The position numbers and the translations under genes were made by a program. This document shows, piece after piece, positions 27,009-36,721 of a stretch of DNA of 64,000 nt (within the stretch, counting starts at the first letter, position 1; the number at the start of each line of letters is the position of its first letter). The notes under the pieces were generated by a model. The model ran no database searches. It saw nothing but the letters and a program-made list of their open reading frames with translations, and had not been told where the DNA came from. The DNA is from Bradyrhizobium centrolobii. Lineage in GTDB: Bacteria; Pseudomonadota; Alphaproteobacteria; Rhizobiales; Xanthobacteraceae. The stretch covers positions 214,659 through 278,658 of the forward strand of contig NZ_LUUB01000051.1 in assembly GCF_001641635.1 (NCBI RefSeq), written 5' to 3'.

Positions 27009-27820
27009 AGCCCGCCGCGTTCGACTATCTCCGCACTGAGAACGTCGGCGATGTCCTCGAAGGACTCACGCAGGAAGGCGGCAATGCGCGCGTGCTCGCC
27101 GGCGGCCAGTCGCTGATGGCGATGCTCAACATGCGCCTCGCCAAGCCGAAGCTCCTGATCGACATCATGCGCATCAAGGAGTTCCGCCAGATCGAGCGGA
27201 AGGCCGATGCCGTCGTTATCGGCGCGGGCGTGCGCCAGGCCGAGCTGTTGGCGTGGCCGGATCTTGCAGAGGCATTGCCGCTGGTCGCGCTGGCGCTGCC
27301 CTGGGTCGGGCACATGCAGACCCGCAGCCGGGGCACGATCTGCGGCTCGCTCGCCCATGCCGATCCCAGCGCCGAGATGCCGCTCACGTTGGTCGCACTC
27401 GGCGGCGAGGTGCATTTGCGCAGCGCCAGGCGTCGCCGCCGCGTGGCGGCAAAGGACTTCTTTGCCGGCATGATGCTGACCGCGCGCGCCGACGACGAGC
27501 TGATCGAAGGCATATCGCTTCCGATCGTCCGCGACGGACGCTTTGCCTTCCGAGAGGTCGCGCGCCGGCACGGCGACTTCGCCATTGTCGCCTGCGCGGC
27601 GATGAGGACGCCCTCGGGCGTGCGCCTCGCTGTCGGCGGCGTCGCCGACGTCCCCACGGCGCGCGATTGGCCGCGGCTGGAGGGCAGCGCACTCGACGAC
27701 GCCCTGAACGGCTTTGCCTACGACCTCGATGCCCGCGACGACGTCCATGCGACCGCGCGCTACCGCCGCGACCTCGTGCGCATGATCGGCCGCGACCTGA
27801 TCCGCGAGGTGCTGCAATGA
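27005..27820 (+). CDS. hmfB: Molybdenum hydroxylase FAD subunit (HmfB)
   Basis: A 271-residue CoxM-type subunit that passes electrons from the iron-sulfur protein to FAD. The two FAD signatures are VLAGGQSLMAMLNMRLAKP near residue 33 and TRSRGTICGSLAHADPSAEMPL near residue 105. A CO dehydrogenase flavoprotein C-terminal domain follows (FREVARRHGDFAIVACAA). It lacks the extra [4Fe-4S] insertion of 4-hydroxybenzoyl-CoA reductase beta subunits, which argues against that enzyme. Overlaps hmfA and hmfC by 4 nt each. Confidence 0.88.
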   Translation: MKPAAFDYLRTENVGDVLEGLTQEGGNARVLAGGQSLMAMLNMRLAKPKLLIDIMRIKEFRQIERKADAVVIGAGVRQAELLAWPDLAEALPLVALALPWVGHMQTRSRGTICGSLAHADPSAEMPLTLVALGGEVHLRSARRRRRVAAKDFFAGMMLTARADDELIEGISLPIVRDGRFAFREVARRHGDFAIVACAAMRTPSGVRLAVGGVADVPTARDWPRLEGSALDDALNGFAYDLDARDDVHATARYRRDLVRMIGRDLIREVLQ

Positions 27821-28332
27821 CCCGCCTCAAGGCCGATAGCCGCCATCTCGTCCGTTTCAAGTTGAACGGCAAACCGGTCGAGGCGGAAGCCGAGCCGCGC
27901 ATGCTGCTGTCCGATTTCCTGCGCCACCAGCTGGGAGCGACCGGGACGCATGTCGGCTGCGAGCACGGCGTCTGCGGCGCCTGCACCGTTGTCGTTGACG
28001 GCATGCTCACCCGGTCTTGCCTCACGCTTGCCGCCCAGGTCGATGGTTGCGACGTGAAGACCGTCGAAGGGCTTGCGCCGTCGGCTGATCGGCTCGGGGC
28101 GCTGCAACGCGCCTTCCGCCGCAACCATGCGCTCCAGTGCGGGTTCTGCACCGCCGGCATCCTGATGTCGCTCGACCACTACCTCAGCCGGAATCCGGCG
28201 CCGACCGAGGAAGAGATCCGCGATCTCCTCAGCGGCCATCTGTGCCGCTGCACCGGCTACACCCCGATCATCCGGGCGGCGTTAGAGGCCGCCCTGTCCG
28301 CCACAGCCACGGAAGAGTCCTCAGATGCTTGA
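27817..28332 (+). CDS. hmfC: Molybdenum hydroxylase [2Fe-2S] subunit (HmfC)
   Basis: A 171-residue small subunit with two [2Fe-2S] clusters. The plant-type cluster uses Cys48, 53, 56 and 68 (CEHGVCGACTVVVDG ... SC). The second uses Cys108, 111, 143 and 145 (QCGFCTAG ... LCRCTGY). The start ATG at 27817 overlaps the hmfB stop (ATGA); a much longer upstream frame is only shadow of hmfB. The 3' end overlaps the next gene by 8 nt. It completes the heterotrimeric dehydrogenase that feeds electrons onward from furoyl-CoA. Confidence 0.9.
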   Translation: MTRLKADSRHLVRFKLNGKPVEAEAEPRMLLSDFLRHQLGATGTHVGCEHGVCGACTVVVDGMLTRSCLTLAAQVDGCDVKTVEGLAPSADRLGALQRAFRRNHALQCGFCTAGILMSLDHYLSRNPAPTEEEIRDLLSGHLCRCTGYTPIIRAALEAALSATATEESSDA

Positions 28333-29869
28333 TCTCGGCAGCAGCTTCGTTGCCAGCGCAGCGCGCGATCCCAATGCCATTGCGCTGATCGATGGCGATC
28401 TCCGCCTGACCTACCGGCAGTGGTACGAGAAGATCTCCGCACTGGTGGCCTCGTTCGACCGCCTCGGCCTGAAGCCGGGCGATCACGTCGTCACGCTCTT
28501 GCAGAACCGCTGGGAGGCGGCGACGCTGCACTGGGCCTGCCAGTTCGCAGGCCTCGTCATCACGCCGATCAACTGGCGCGCCAAGGCCGACGAGCTCGAC
28601 TACTGTATCGAGAATGCCGAGGCCTGCGCGATCTTCTACCAGGATATTTCCACCGAGACCGTGAAGGGCTCGTCACGCGCCCGCCGCTTGCTGCGCGTTT
28701 CGGTCGATCCGCGGGCAGGCGAGGCGATCAGCTTTGCCGACATGATCAAGGATGGCGCGCCGGATATCGAGCCGCGTGTCGGCGCCGATGCCTGGTCGAT
28801 CATGCTCTACACCTCTGGCACGACCTCGCGGCCGAAAGGCGTGCCGCGGCGGCATCGTGCCGAACGGGCTGCAGCGATCGCCCATGTCGCGCAAAACCTC
28901 TATGGCCGCGGCGAGCGCACGCTCGGCGTGATGCCGCTCTACCACACCATGGGCGTTCGCTCGCTGCTGGCAATGTCGCTGATCGGCGGCACCTTCATCT
29001 GCCTGCCGCGCTACGACAGTCGCCAGGCGCTGGTTCTGATCGAGAAGGAGAATATCTCCAATCTCTATCTGGTGCCGACGCTCTACCACGACCTCGTCCA
29101 TCACGAGGCGTTTGCCGCGACCGACGTGTCGAGCGTGCGCAAGCTCGGCTTCGCCGGCGCGTCGATGACCGACGGCCTGCTCAGGAAGCTCAACGACGCC
29201 TTCAGGCCGGAGCTGTTCGTCAATCACTACGGCAGCTCCGAGATCTACACCTTCACGATCGACCAGAACGCTCCGGCAAAGCCGGGCTCGGCCGGAAAGG
29301 CCGGCCTCAACCAGCATGTCCGAGTCGTGCGCATCGGCGCGCGTTCGGTCGCGGAAGCCGCCGCGGTCGGCGAGGAGGGGGAGATCATCGCGCTGCTTGC
29401 CGGCGACGAGGCGTTCGAAGGCTACTGGCGCCGACCCGAGGCCGACGCCAAGGCGCTGCGCGAAGGCTGGTATTTTACCGGTGATACCGGCTTCGTCGAT
29501 CCAGACGGCGATCTCTATGTCACCGGCCGCGTCGACGACATGATCATCACCGGCGGCGAGAACGTCTCGCCAGTCGAGATCGAGAGCTGCCTGTCGCTGC
29601 ATCCCGCCGTCGACGAGGTCGCGGTGGTCGGCATCGCCGACGAGCGGTGGGGCAAGATCGTCGCCGCCTTCGTCAGACGCAATCGTCCGGTCTCGGACGT
29701 CGAGCTCGAGCAGTTCTGCCGCACCTCGGGGCTCGCCAATTTCAAGCGGCCGCGCCGCTACGTCTTCGTCGACGCGATTCCCAAATCGCCGGTCGGCAAG
29801 CTCTTGCGGCGGCTGCTCGTCGCCGGGGAATACGAGGCCGAGCGCCTGCCGCCGTCGGACGCGGCCTGA
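28325..29869 (+). CDS. hmfD: Acyl-CoA ligase, probable 2-furoyl-CoA synthetase (HmfD)
   Basis: A 514-residue ANL-superfamily ligase. The ATP loop MLYTSGTTSRPKGVPRRH is near residue 160, the FVNHYGSSEIYTF adenine motif near 300, WYFTGDTGFVDPDGDLYVTGR near 385, and the catalytic lysine in KSPVGKLLRR near 491. The first step of furoate breakdown activates 2-furoic acid with CoA and ATP. Cluster position directly after the three dehydrogenase subunits matches hmfABCDE order. The family alone would also allow benzoate- or cyclohexanecarboxylate-type substrates. Confidence 0.85.
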   Translation: MLDLGSSFVASAARDPNAIALIDGDLRLTYRQWYEKISALVASFDRLGLKPGDHVVTLLQNRWEAATLHWACQFAGLVITPINWRAKADELDYCIENAEACAIFYQDISTETVKGSSRARRLLRVSVDPRAGEAISFADMIKDGAPDIEPRVGADAWSIMLYTSGTTSRPKGVPRRHRAERAAAIAHVAQNLYGRGERTLGVMPLYHTMGVRSLLAMSLIGGTFICLPRYDSRQALVLIEKENISNLYLVPTLYHDLVHHEAFAATDVSSVRKLGFAGASMTDGLLRKLNDAFRPELFVNHYGSSEIYTFTIDQNAPAKPGSAGKAGLNQHVRVVRIGARSVAEAAAVGEEGEIIALLAGDEAFEGYWRRPEADAKALREGWYFTGDTGFVDPDGDLYVTGRVDDMIITGGENVSPVEIESCLSLHPAVDEVAVVGIADERWGKIVAAFVRRNRPVSDVELEQFCRTSGLANFKRPRRYVFVDAIPKSPVGKLLRRLLVAGEYEAERLPPSDAA

Positions 29870-29897
29870 TCTCAAGCATCAACAGAAGGAAGCACAG

Positions 29898-30704
29898 ATG
29901 CCGTCACCTTACACATTTGCCGATCCCCGCCTTGCCAAGCTCGACGGGTTCAAGGTCGAGATCGACGAGGCCAAGGAGCGCGCCGACATCATCCTGGGAC
30001 GTCCGCCCTACAACATCGTTTCGATGCCGCAGCGCGACCAGCTCCGGCTGACCTTCGAGACGCTGGACGAGGATCCGCGCGTCCGCATCATCGTGCTGCG
30101 GGCCGAAGGCGAGCATTTCTCCAGCGGTGGCAATATCGGCGGCTTCATGGAGGCGAGCCCCGAGCACGTCTCCAAGCTCGCCTGGAACATCGCCGCGCCC
30201 GCGCGCTGCGCCAAGCCGGTGATCGTCGCCAATCGCGGCTACTGCTTCGGCGTCGGCTTCGAGCTCTCGCTCGCCTGCGACTTCCGCATTGTATCCGAGA
30301 CCGCGCAATACGCGCTCCCGGAACAGAAGCTCGGCCAGATCCCGGGATCGGGCGGCTCGGCGCGCCTGCAGAAGATGGTCGGCATCACCCGCACCAAGGA
30401 CATCGTCATGCGCTCCAAGCGCATTGCGGCGAAGCAGGCGCTGGAGTGGGGCATTGCGACCGAATGCGTGCCGGATAGCGAGCTCGAGAAGGCGACCGAC
30501 AAGCTTGTCGACGAGCTCCGTACCTTCTCGCCGCTCGCGCAGCGCACGGCCAAGAAGTTGCTGAACGACACCGAGGACTCGACGCTGGCGATCGCGATCG
30601 AGCTCGAAGGCCACTGCTACAGCCGCCTGCGCCAGTCGGACGATTTCAAGGAAGGCGTCGAGGCCTTCAACGCCAAGCGTCCGCCGAAGTTCGTCGGCCG
30701 CTGA
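29898..30704 (+). CDS. hmfE: Crotonase-superfamily hydrolase, probable 2-oxoglutaroyl-CoA hydrolase (HmfE)
   Basis: A 268-residue enoyl-CoA hydratase/isomerase fold protein. The oxyanion-hole regions are HFSSGGNIGGF (near residue 74) and NRGYCFGVGFELSLACDF (near residue 112), with PEQKLGQIPGSGGSARLQ after them. The substrate-entry segment ILGRPPYNIVSM differs from ordinary hydratases (usually LNRPxxxNA), fitting a specialised enzyme. In the furoate pathway HmfE releases 2-oxoglutarate from its CoA form. An AAGGA ribosome site precedes ATG 29898. Confidence 0.82.
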   Translation: MPSPYTFADPRLAKLDGFKVEIDEAKERADIILGRPPYNIVSMPQRDQLRLTFETLDEDPRVRIIVLRAEGEHFSSGGNIGGFMEASPEHVSKLAWNIAAPARCAKPVIVANRGYCFGVGFELSLACDFRIVSETAQYALPEQKLGQIPGSGGSARLQKMVGITRTKDIVMRSKRIAAKQALEWGIATECVPDSELEKATDKLVDELRTFSPLAQRTAKKLLNDTEDSTLAIAIELEGHCYSRLRQSDDFKEGVEAFNAKRPPKFVGR

Positions 30705-30777
30705 CACGCGACGCAATCAACAGCTGCGGTTCGCCCGGACGCGAGCCGCGGCAATACTCAAACGGGGAGGGTAGACA

Positions 30778-32109
30778 ATGGCTGAGATGGATATGCCGAT
30801 CGCACGCGCGGAAGCGTCGACGGATAATAAGCAAATGGTCAACGCGATCATTGCGTCCGTGTTGGGATGGGCGCTTGATCTGTTCGATTTGTTCATTCTG
30901 TTGTACGTGGCGCCGGTCGTCGGCGCGCTGTTCTTCCCGTCGAGCAACGCGGCGCTGTCGCTGGCGGCGGTCTATGGCTCGTTCGCCGTCACGCTGCTGA
31001 TGCGGCCGCTCGGCTCGGCGGTGTTCGGACATTATGCCGACGTGCATGGCCGCAAGCGCGCCATGCTGATCGCCATCATCGGCGTCGGCATCAGCACAGC
31101 GGCGTTCGGTGTGCTGCCGACGATCGCGCAGGTCGGTGTCGTCGCGCCGATCGTGTTCCTGATCCTGCGCCTGGTGCAGGGCGTCTTCGTCGGCGGCGTC
31201 GTGGCCTCGACGCATACGATCGGCACCGAGTCGGTGCCGCCGCAGTGGCGCGGCGCGATGTCCGGCCTGGTCGGCGGTGGCGGCGCCGGCATTGGCGCGC
31301 TGCTCGCGTCCTTCATCTTCCTGATCACGTCCTCGGTCTTCCCCGGCGATGCGTTCGCGGTCTGGGGTTGGCGCTTCATGTTCTTCTCCGGCCTTTTGAG
31401 CTCGCTGCTCGGCTGGTTCATCTTCAAGAACCTGGAGGAGTCGCCGTACTTCAAGGAACTCAAGCGTCAGCAAGGCACGCGGCAGGCCAAGGTGTCGAAA
31501 GCACCGGTCAAGGAGGTGTTCTCCGGCGAGTATCGCGGGGTATTGCTGGTCAACCTGCTGATCACCTTCGGCGGCGGCGCCGGCTACTATCTGACCTCGG
31601 GCTATCTGCCGAGCTTCCTGAAAGTGATCAACGCGGTCCCGAACCAGACTTCGTCGCTGATCCTGATGGGCGCGAGCGTCTCGGCATTCTTCTCCGCTGT
31701 GCTGGTCGGCGCCCTCAGCGATCGCATCGGCCGCAAGAAGACGTTTTTGCTGATCGGCGTCTGCGCGGCGGTGCTGCTGCCGCTGTGCTATCTCAACCTG
31801 GCGGCCACGAAGGATGTAACTGAGATCACGCTCTATGCGCTCGCCATCGCCTTCATCGGCAATGCCGGCTATGCACCGGTGCTGATCTTCCTGAACGAGC
31901 GCTTCCCGACCGCGCTGCGCGCGAGCGGCACCGGCCTGTCCTGGAACATCGGCTTTGCGCTGGGCGGCATGATGCCGACCTTCGTCTCGCTGGTGAGCGG
32001 AAGCCCGGCGCAGATTCCGGCCTCGCTCGCGATGTTCGCGGTTGGCGTCTTCGGGATCTACCTGATCGGGGCGATCGTGATCCCCGAAACCAAGGGCAAC
32101 TTTCGCTGA
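30778..32109 (+). CDS. MFS metabolite:H+ symporter (candidate furoate / furan-acid importer)
   Basis: A 443-residue major facilitator with 12 predicted helices. The loop motif GHYADVHGRKRAML between helices 2 and 3 is the MFS signature and is repeated as GALSDRIGRKKTFLL in the second half. VPPQWRGAMSGLVGGGGAGIGALLAS is typical of the aromatic-acid / metabolite:H+ symporter branch. A strong GGGGAGG ribosome site lies 8 bp upstream. Position after hmfE corresponds to the MFS transporter (hmfT1) of the Cupriavidus cluster, so a furan-acid uptake role is likely but unproven. Confidence 0.85.
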   Translation: MAEMDMPIARAEASTDNKQMVNAIIASVLGWALDLFDLFILLYVAPVVGALFFPSSNAALSLAAVYGSFAVTLLMRPLGSAVFGHYADVHGRKRAMLIAIIGVGISTAAFGVLPTIAQVGVVAPIVFLILRLVQGVFVGGVVASTHTIGTESVPPQWRGAMSGLVGGGGAGIGALLASFIFLITSSVFPGDAFAVWGWRFMFFSGLLSSLLGWFIFKNLEESPYFKELKRQQGTRQAKVSKAPVKEVFSGEYRGVLLVNLLITFGGGAGYYLTSGYLPSFLKVINAVPNQTSSLILMGASVSAFFSAVLVGALSDRIGRKKTFLLIGVCAAVLLPLCYLNLAATKDVTEITLYALAIAFIGNAGYAPVLIFLNERFPTALRASGTGLSWNIGFALGGMMPTFVSLVSGSPAQIPASLAMFAVGVFGIYLIGAIVIPETKGNFR

Positions 32110-32173
32110 GTTGCACGTCGGCGCGGCAAGATCGCAGCCGCGCCGGCTCACCGGACCGCACGACGAGTTGACA

Positions 32174-33871
32174 ATGGATGGGCTGCATTTCGACGACGTG
32201 ATCGTTGGCGGCGGGTCGGCGGGCTGCGTGCTCGCCAACCGGCTTTCGGCCGATGGACGCCGCCGCGTTCTCCTGATCGAAGCCGGGATGGATACACCGC
32301 CGGACGCGACGCCGCCGGAAATCCTCGACAGCTATCCCATGCCGCTGTTCTTCGGCGACACCTATATCTGGCCGGGCCTCAGCGCCGCTGCCGGCCGCAA
32401 CGTCGAGGGCAAGCCGGTCGTCCGCGCTTACGAGCAGGGCCGCGTGATGGGCGGCGGCTCCAGCATCAACGTGCAGTCCGCCAATCGCGGCTTGCCGCGC
32501 GACTATGACGAGTGGCGCGATCTCGGCGCGCGGGGCTGGGGCTGGGCCGACGTGCTGCCGTACTTCCGCAAGCTCGAGACCGATCTCGATTTCGAGGGCC
32601 CGCTGCATGGCCGCAGCGGTCCGATCCCGATCCGCCGCATCGCGCGCGAGGCGATGCCGGCATTCGGCAAGGCGGTGGGCGAAGCGTTGTCGGCGACCGG
32701 CCTGCCGTTCAGGCAGGACCAGAACGCCGAATTCGAGGACGGCATTTTCCCGCCTGCCTTCTCCAACCGCAACGACCGGCGCGTCTCCACCGCCGCCGGC
32801 TATCTCGACACGGCGACGCGGCGGCGGCCGAACCTGACCATCTGGGCCGAGAGCGAGGTCGTGCAGCTCCAGCTCGAAGGCCGCCGTGCGACAGGCGTGG
32901 TGGTGTCGCGCTCAGGACAAAAGCTCACCGTCGGTGCGGGCCGGGTGATCCTCACCGCGGGCGCGTTGCAATCGCCGGCGATCCTGATGCGGGCGGGCAT
33001 CGGTCCGGCAGAGGCGTTGCGCGCGCTCGGCATCACTGTCGCCATCGATCTTCCCGGCGTCGGCAGCAATCTGCGCGACCATCCCGCGCTGACCTTTTGC
33101 CAGTATCTGCCGCCCCGGCTGCGGCTGCCGCTGTCCCGGCGGCGCCCCAACTTCGCGGCGTTGCGCTTTTCCTCGGGACGTCCGGGCTGCGACGTCTCGG
33201 ACATGTACATCACGGCGTCGGCTCGCGGCGGCTGGCACGCGCTGGGCACGCGGCTCGGGCTCTACTTCCTCTGGTGCAACCGGCCTTTTTCGAGCGGCAC
33301 GCTCACCTTGGCCGAGCGTGATCCAAAAGCCCGTCCGGTCGTCGATCTCAACCTTCTGTCCGACCCGCGCGATCTCGAACGGTTGATCTCCACCGTGCGA
33401 CTATTGGCAAAGCTGGTCATTCATCCGGCCCTCAATCCCGAGACCGGCGATTTCTTTCCGGCCTCCTATTCGCCGCGTATCAAGCGGCTGAGCCGATACA
33501 GCACGTCCAACCGCATCCTCGCCTCCATCCTGGGTCAGATGCTCGACGTACCCGCCGGCGTCAGGCAGCTCCTGATCCGGCTCGTGCTCCTGAACGGCAC
33601 GGCCTTCCAGGCGACGCTCGCGGACGACCGCGCGCTCGAAAGCTTCGTGCGGCAGAGCGTGTTCGGCGTCTGGCATCCGGTGGGGACGTGCCGCATGGGC
33701 GATCCCGCCGATCCCTTGGCGGTGGTCGATCCCGAGGGTAGGGTGATCGGCAGCGAGAACATCTACGTAGCGGATGCCTCGGTCATGCCGCGGTTGCCGA
33801 CGGCCAATACCAATATTCCCGTGATCATGGTGGCCGAGAAGATCAGCGATGCGTTGCTGCGACATCACTGA
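32174..33871 (+). CDS. hmfH: GMC-family FAD oxidoreductase, probable HMF/furfural oxidase (HmfH)
   Basis: A 565-residue glucose-methanol-choline oxidoreductase. The FAD Rossmann motif DVIVGGGSAGCVLANRLS begins at residue 9; the GMC signature GRVMGGGSSINVQSANRG is near residue 92; the catalytic histidine is in VWHPVGTCRMGDP near residue 500, with VADASVMPRLPTANTNIPVIMVAEK closing the FAD site. HmfH oxidises HMF and furfural through to carboxylic acids; choline- or other alcohol dehydrogenases of the family are the alternative. ATG 32174 is used; an in-frame start 63 bp upstream overlaps no ribosome site. Confidence 0.8.
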   Translation: MDGLHFDDVIVGGGSAGCVLANRLSADGRRRVLLIEAGMDTPPDATPPEILDSYPMPLFFGDTYIWPGLSAAAGRNVEGKPVVRAYEQGRVMGGGSSINVQSANRGLPRDYDEWRDLGARGWGWADVLPYFRKLETDLDFEGPLHGRSGPIPIRRIAREAMPAFGKAVGEALSATGLPFRQDQNAEFEDGIFPPAFSNRNDRRVSTAAGYLDTATRRRPNLTIWAESEVVQLQLEGRRATGVVVSRSGQKLTVGAGRVILTAGALQSPAILMRAGIGPAEALRALGITVAIDLPGVGSNLRDHPALTFCQYLPPRLRLPLSRRRPNFAALRFSSGRPGCDVSDMYITASARGGWHALGTRLGLYFLWCNRPFSSGTLTLAERDPKARPVVDLNLLSDPRDLERLISTVRLLAKLVIHPALNPETGDFFPASYSPRIKRLSRYSTSNRILASILGQMLDVPAGVRQLLIRLVLLNGTAFQATLADDRALESFVRQSVFGVWHPVGTCRMGDPADPLAVVDPEGRVIGSENIYVADASVMPRLPTANTNIPVIMVAEKISDALLRHH

Positions 33872-33971
33872 TCCCTTTTCGCCGGGCGGCTTTCGGTGTA
33901 GCTCTGCGCCGGCTTGAAACGGCGGGTCGCCAATCCCGCTGGCGCCGGAAATCATGCAGGAGACAGCAAGG

Positions 33972-35405
33972 ATGTACCCGAAAGTTCAGATGTTCATCGC
34001 CGGCGAGTGGACCGATGGCTCCTCCGGCAAATCGGAGGACATCCTCAACCCCGCGACCGGCCAGCCGATCGGCAAGACCCCGCACGCCTCGCGCCAGGAC
34101 CTCGACCGGGCGCTGGAAGCCGCCAAGGCCGGCTTCGAGACCTGGCGTCGGACCTCGCCCTTCGACCGCTACAAGCTGATGCGGAAGGCGGCTGACATCA
34201 TCCGTTCGCGTGCCGCCGAGATCGCGCCGGTCATGACCATGGAGCAGGGCAAGCCGATCGCGGAAGCCACCGGTGAGACCATGCTGGCCGGCGACCTCAT
34301 CGACTGGTTCGCTGAAGAAGCCCGCCGCGCCTATGGCCGCATCGTGCCGCCGCGGATGGGCAATGTCTCCCAACTCGTGACCAAGGAGCCGGTCGGCCCG
34401 GTCGCTGCGTTTACGCCCTGGAATTTCCCGATCAACCAGGCGGTCCGCAAGATCTCGGCCGCGCTCGCTGCGGGCTGCTCGATCATCGTGAAAGGGCCTG
34501 AGGAGACGCCGGCGAGCTGCATGGAGCTGGTGCGGGCCTATGCGGATGCGGGCATTCCGGCCGGCGTCGTCAATCTCGTCTTCGGAGTGCCGTCGGAAGT
34601 GTCGGAATATCTCATCCCGCACCCGATCATCCGCAAGATCAGCTTCACCGGCTCCACCGCGGTCGGCAAGCATCTGGCCGCGCTCGCCGGCGCGCACATG
34701 AAGCGTGTCACCATGGAGCTCGGCGGCCACGCGCCGGCGATCGTGTTCGCAGACGCTGACCTGGATAACGCCGCCAAGATCCTGTCCGCCAACAAGTTCC
34801 GCAACGCAGGCCAGGTCTGCGTCTCGCCGACGCGTTTCCTGGTGCATGAGAGCGTCTACGAGCCGTTCGTCGACAAGTTCGTGGCGGCCGCCAAGAGCCT
34901 CAAGGTCGGCAACGGCCTCGACAAGGACACCCGCATGGGCCCGCTTGCGAACCCGCGCCGCGTCGACGCGATGGAAGGTCTTGTTTCCGACGCAGTCCAG
35001 CGCGGCGCCAATGTGCGGGCCGGCGGCAAGCGTATCGGCAATGAGGGCTTCTTCTTCGAGCCGACGGTGCTGACCGACGTGCCGCGCGATGCGCGCATCA
35101 TGAACGAGGAGCCGTTCGGACCTCTGGCGCCCATCACGTCGTTCAGCAGCTATGATGAAGTCGTGGCCGAGGCGAACCGTCTGCCCTATGGGCTCGCGGC
35201 CTATGCCTACACGACGTCGACCAAGACGATGCAGGCGATTGGCGCCGACGTCGAGAGCGGCATGGTGTCGATCAACCATCACGGGCTCGCGCTGCCGGAA
35301 GTGCCGTTCGGCGGCATCAAGGACTCCGGCTACGGCTCGGAGGGCGGGCTCGAGGCGATCGAGGGCTACCTCAACACCAAGTTCGTGACTCAGGCGAGCG
35401 CTTAA
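33972..35405 (+). CDS. NAD(P)-dependent aldehyde dehydrogenase (SSADH-like)
   Basis: A 477-residue aldehyde dehydrogenase. The catalytic cysteine is in [13 protein letters not shown] (about residue 283), the general-base glutamate in TMELGGHAP (about 247), the cofactor motif [12 protein letters not shown] near 222, and [13 protein letters not shown] near 150. ATG 33972 has an AGGAG site ten bases upstream; the ATG six codons earlier overlaps that site and is less likely. It follows hmfH in the same direction and could oxidise furfural or HMF to the acid. The closest general type is succinate-semialdehyde dehydrogenase. Confidence 0.88.
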   Translation: MYPKVQMFIAGEWTDGSSGKSEDILNPATGQPIGKTPHASRQDLDRALEAAKAGFETWRRTSPFDRYKLMRKAADIIRSRAAEIAPVMTMEQGKPIAEATGETMLAGDLIDWFAEEARRAYGRIVPPRMGNVSQLVTKEPVGPVAAFTPWNFPINQAVRKISAALAAGCSIIVKGPEETPASCMELVRAYADAGIPAGVVNLVFGVPSEVSEYLIPHPIIRKISFTGSTAVGKHLAALAGAHMKRVTMELGGHAPAIVFADADLDNAAKILSANKFRNAGQVCVSPTRFLVHESVYEPFVDKFVAAAKSLKVGNGLDKDTRMGPLANPRRVDAMEGLVSDAVQRGANVRAGGKRIGNEGFFFEPTVLTDVPRDARIMNEEPFGPLAPITSFSSYDEVVAEANRLPYGLAAYAYTTSTKTMQAIGADVESGMVSINHHGLALPEVPFGGIKDSGYGSEGGLEAIEGYLNTKFVTQASA

Positions 35406-35426
35406 ACGCCGTCCATCATTGGCGCG

Positions 35427-36587
35427 TCACGGCTTGCCGTGGCGTGCTTCGCTCGACTTCGCTGTGACCACACGCGCCGAAAGCGTGACGAGGCACATCA
35501 GCGCGGCGAGCATCCAGAACGCCATCGGCAGGCCGCCGGCATGGGCGACAAAACCGATGCCGGCGGGGCCGACCAGAATGCCGGCATATCCGGCGGTCGT
35601 GATCGCCGCCACCGCGAGCCCGACCGGCATCGCGGTTTGCGTCGCGGAGCGGCGGAATAGCACCGGCACGAGGTTCGATGCGCCAAGGCCGATGAGCAGG
35701 AAGCCGGTCATCGCAACCGCAGCGCTCGGTGCGAGCAGCAGCACCGCAAAACCTGCGACCGCGAGCAAACTTCCCCAGACCAGCGTCGCGCGATCGCCGA
35801 CGCGTGCCACGACGGCGTCTCCGCCGAGCCGCCCCGCAGTCATCGCGATCGAGAACACGATATAGCCGATCCCGCCGTGGGCCTCGCCGACGAGGCCCGC
35901 GCCGATGACGAGCAACGCGCCCCAGTCTAGAATCGCGCCCTCGACGAGAAAGGTGATGGCCGCGAGCAGCGCGAGCAAAAGCACGATGCCGTGCGGCAGG
36001 ACGAACAGCGGTCCCTCCTTTGCCTGCGTCGAGCGCAGCAGGCGCGGCCAGGCGAGCCCCATCGCGATCAGCATCAGGACGGAGCAGATCAGCGTGCTCG
36101 CGAGCGGTCCAAGATGGAACGACAGCAGGATCGTCATCACCGCGGATCCGGCGAACCCGCCGATGCTGAACAGCGCATGAAAGCCGGACATCAGCGGCCG
36201 TCCCGCCGCGCGTTCGACCTCGACAGCATGGATGTTCACGGCGACATCGATGGAGCCGAGCGCGGCGCCGAATGCGAGAAGCACCAGGGCCAGTGTCATG
36301 GGCGAGCCCACGATCGCCAGCAGCGGCAGCACAAGGGCAAGGCCGAGCCCGCCCGCGATGATGATCGGCTTGCTGCCGTAGCGCGCGCTCAAAATGCCGG
36401 TCGCGAGCATCGCGATCACCGAACCGATGCCGAGGCTGAGCAGCAGCAATCCGAGAATGGCGTCGTCGACGGCGAGCCGCTCCTTGGCGAACGGCACCAG
36501 CGGCGCCCAGCAGGCGATGCCGAAGCCCGCGACCAGAAACGAAAGCCGCGTCGCGAGCCGTGTCGCCGGCCGGTCGGCTGAAGTCAT
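35427..36587 (-). CDS. MFS transporter, YbjJ-like
   Basis: A 386-residue major facilitator with about 12 hydrophobic segments. The first is FLVAGFGIACWAPLVPFAKERL, followed by the LGLLLLSLGIGSVIAMLATGILSARYGSKPIIIAGG loop region, and a mid-protein pattern IDVAVNIHAVEVERAAGRPLMSGFHALFSIGGFAGS, in which NIHAVEVE...SGFHALFSIGG is typical of the YbjJ/fucose-permease-like subgroup. The start at 36587 has a GGAG site upstream; a start 44 codons earlier would add a Pro-rich non-membrane segment. Substrate unknown. Convergent with the aldehyde dehydrogenase. Confidence 0.82.
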   Translation of the reverse strand: MTSADRPATRLATRLSFLVAGFGIACWAPLVPFAKERLAVDDAILGLLLLSLGIGSVIAMLATGILSARYGSKPIIIAGGLGLALVLPLLAIVGSPMTLALVLLAFGAALGSIDVAVNIHAVEVERAAGRPLMSGFHALFSIGGFAGSAVMTILLSFHLGPLASTLICSVLMLIAMGLAWPRLLRSTQAKEGPLFVLPHGIVLLLALLAAITFLVEGAILDWGALLVIGAGLVGEAHGGIGYIVFSIAMTAGRLGGDAVVARVGDRATLVWGSLLAVAGFAVLLLAPSAAVAMTGFLLIGLGASNLVPVLFRRSATQTAMPVGLAVAAITTAGYAGILVGPAGIGFVAHAGGLPMAFWMLAALMCLVTLSARVVTAKSSEARHGKP

Positions 36588-36721
36588 CAATGAAACTCCG
36601 GGAGGGGAAGCGTGCGCGGGAGGGGTAGGCGTGCTTAGATCATCAACCAGGAGCGAACGCCAGGGTTCCGAAGGCGCATCAAGTTGACGAATTGTGTCAT
36701 CGTGACGCCGCACCATCATAG

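Noticed and set aside
27005..28332. 4-hydroxybenzoyl-CoA reductase as identity of the molybdenum enzyme
   Set aside because: The FAD subunit lacks the extra iron-sulfur insertion, and the surrounding UbiD, GMC and crotonase genes fit the furan route better.
30667..32238. Minus-strand frame of 523 codons opposite the MFS symporter
   Set aside because: Composition dominated by Arg, Asp, Gln and His, typical of the complement of hydrophobic codons in a membrane protein.
35428..35441. CACGGC-TT-GCCGTG hairpin between the convergent aldehyde dehydrogenase and MFS genes as a terminator
   Set aside because: It overlaps the last codons of the MFS gene and has no T-run; too short to claim.
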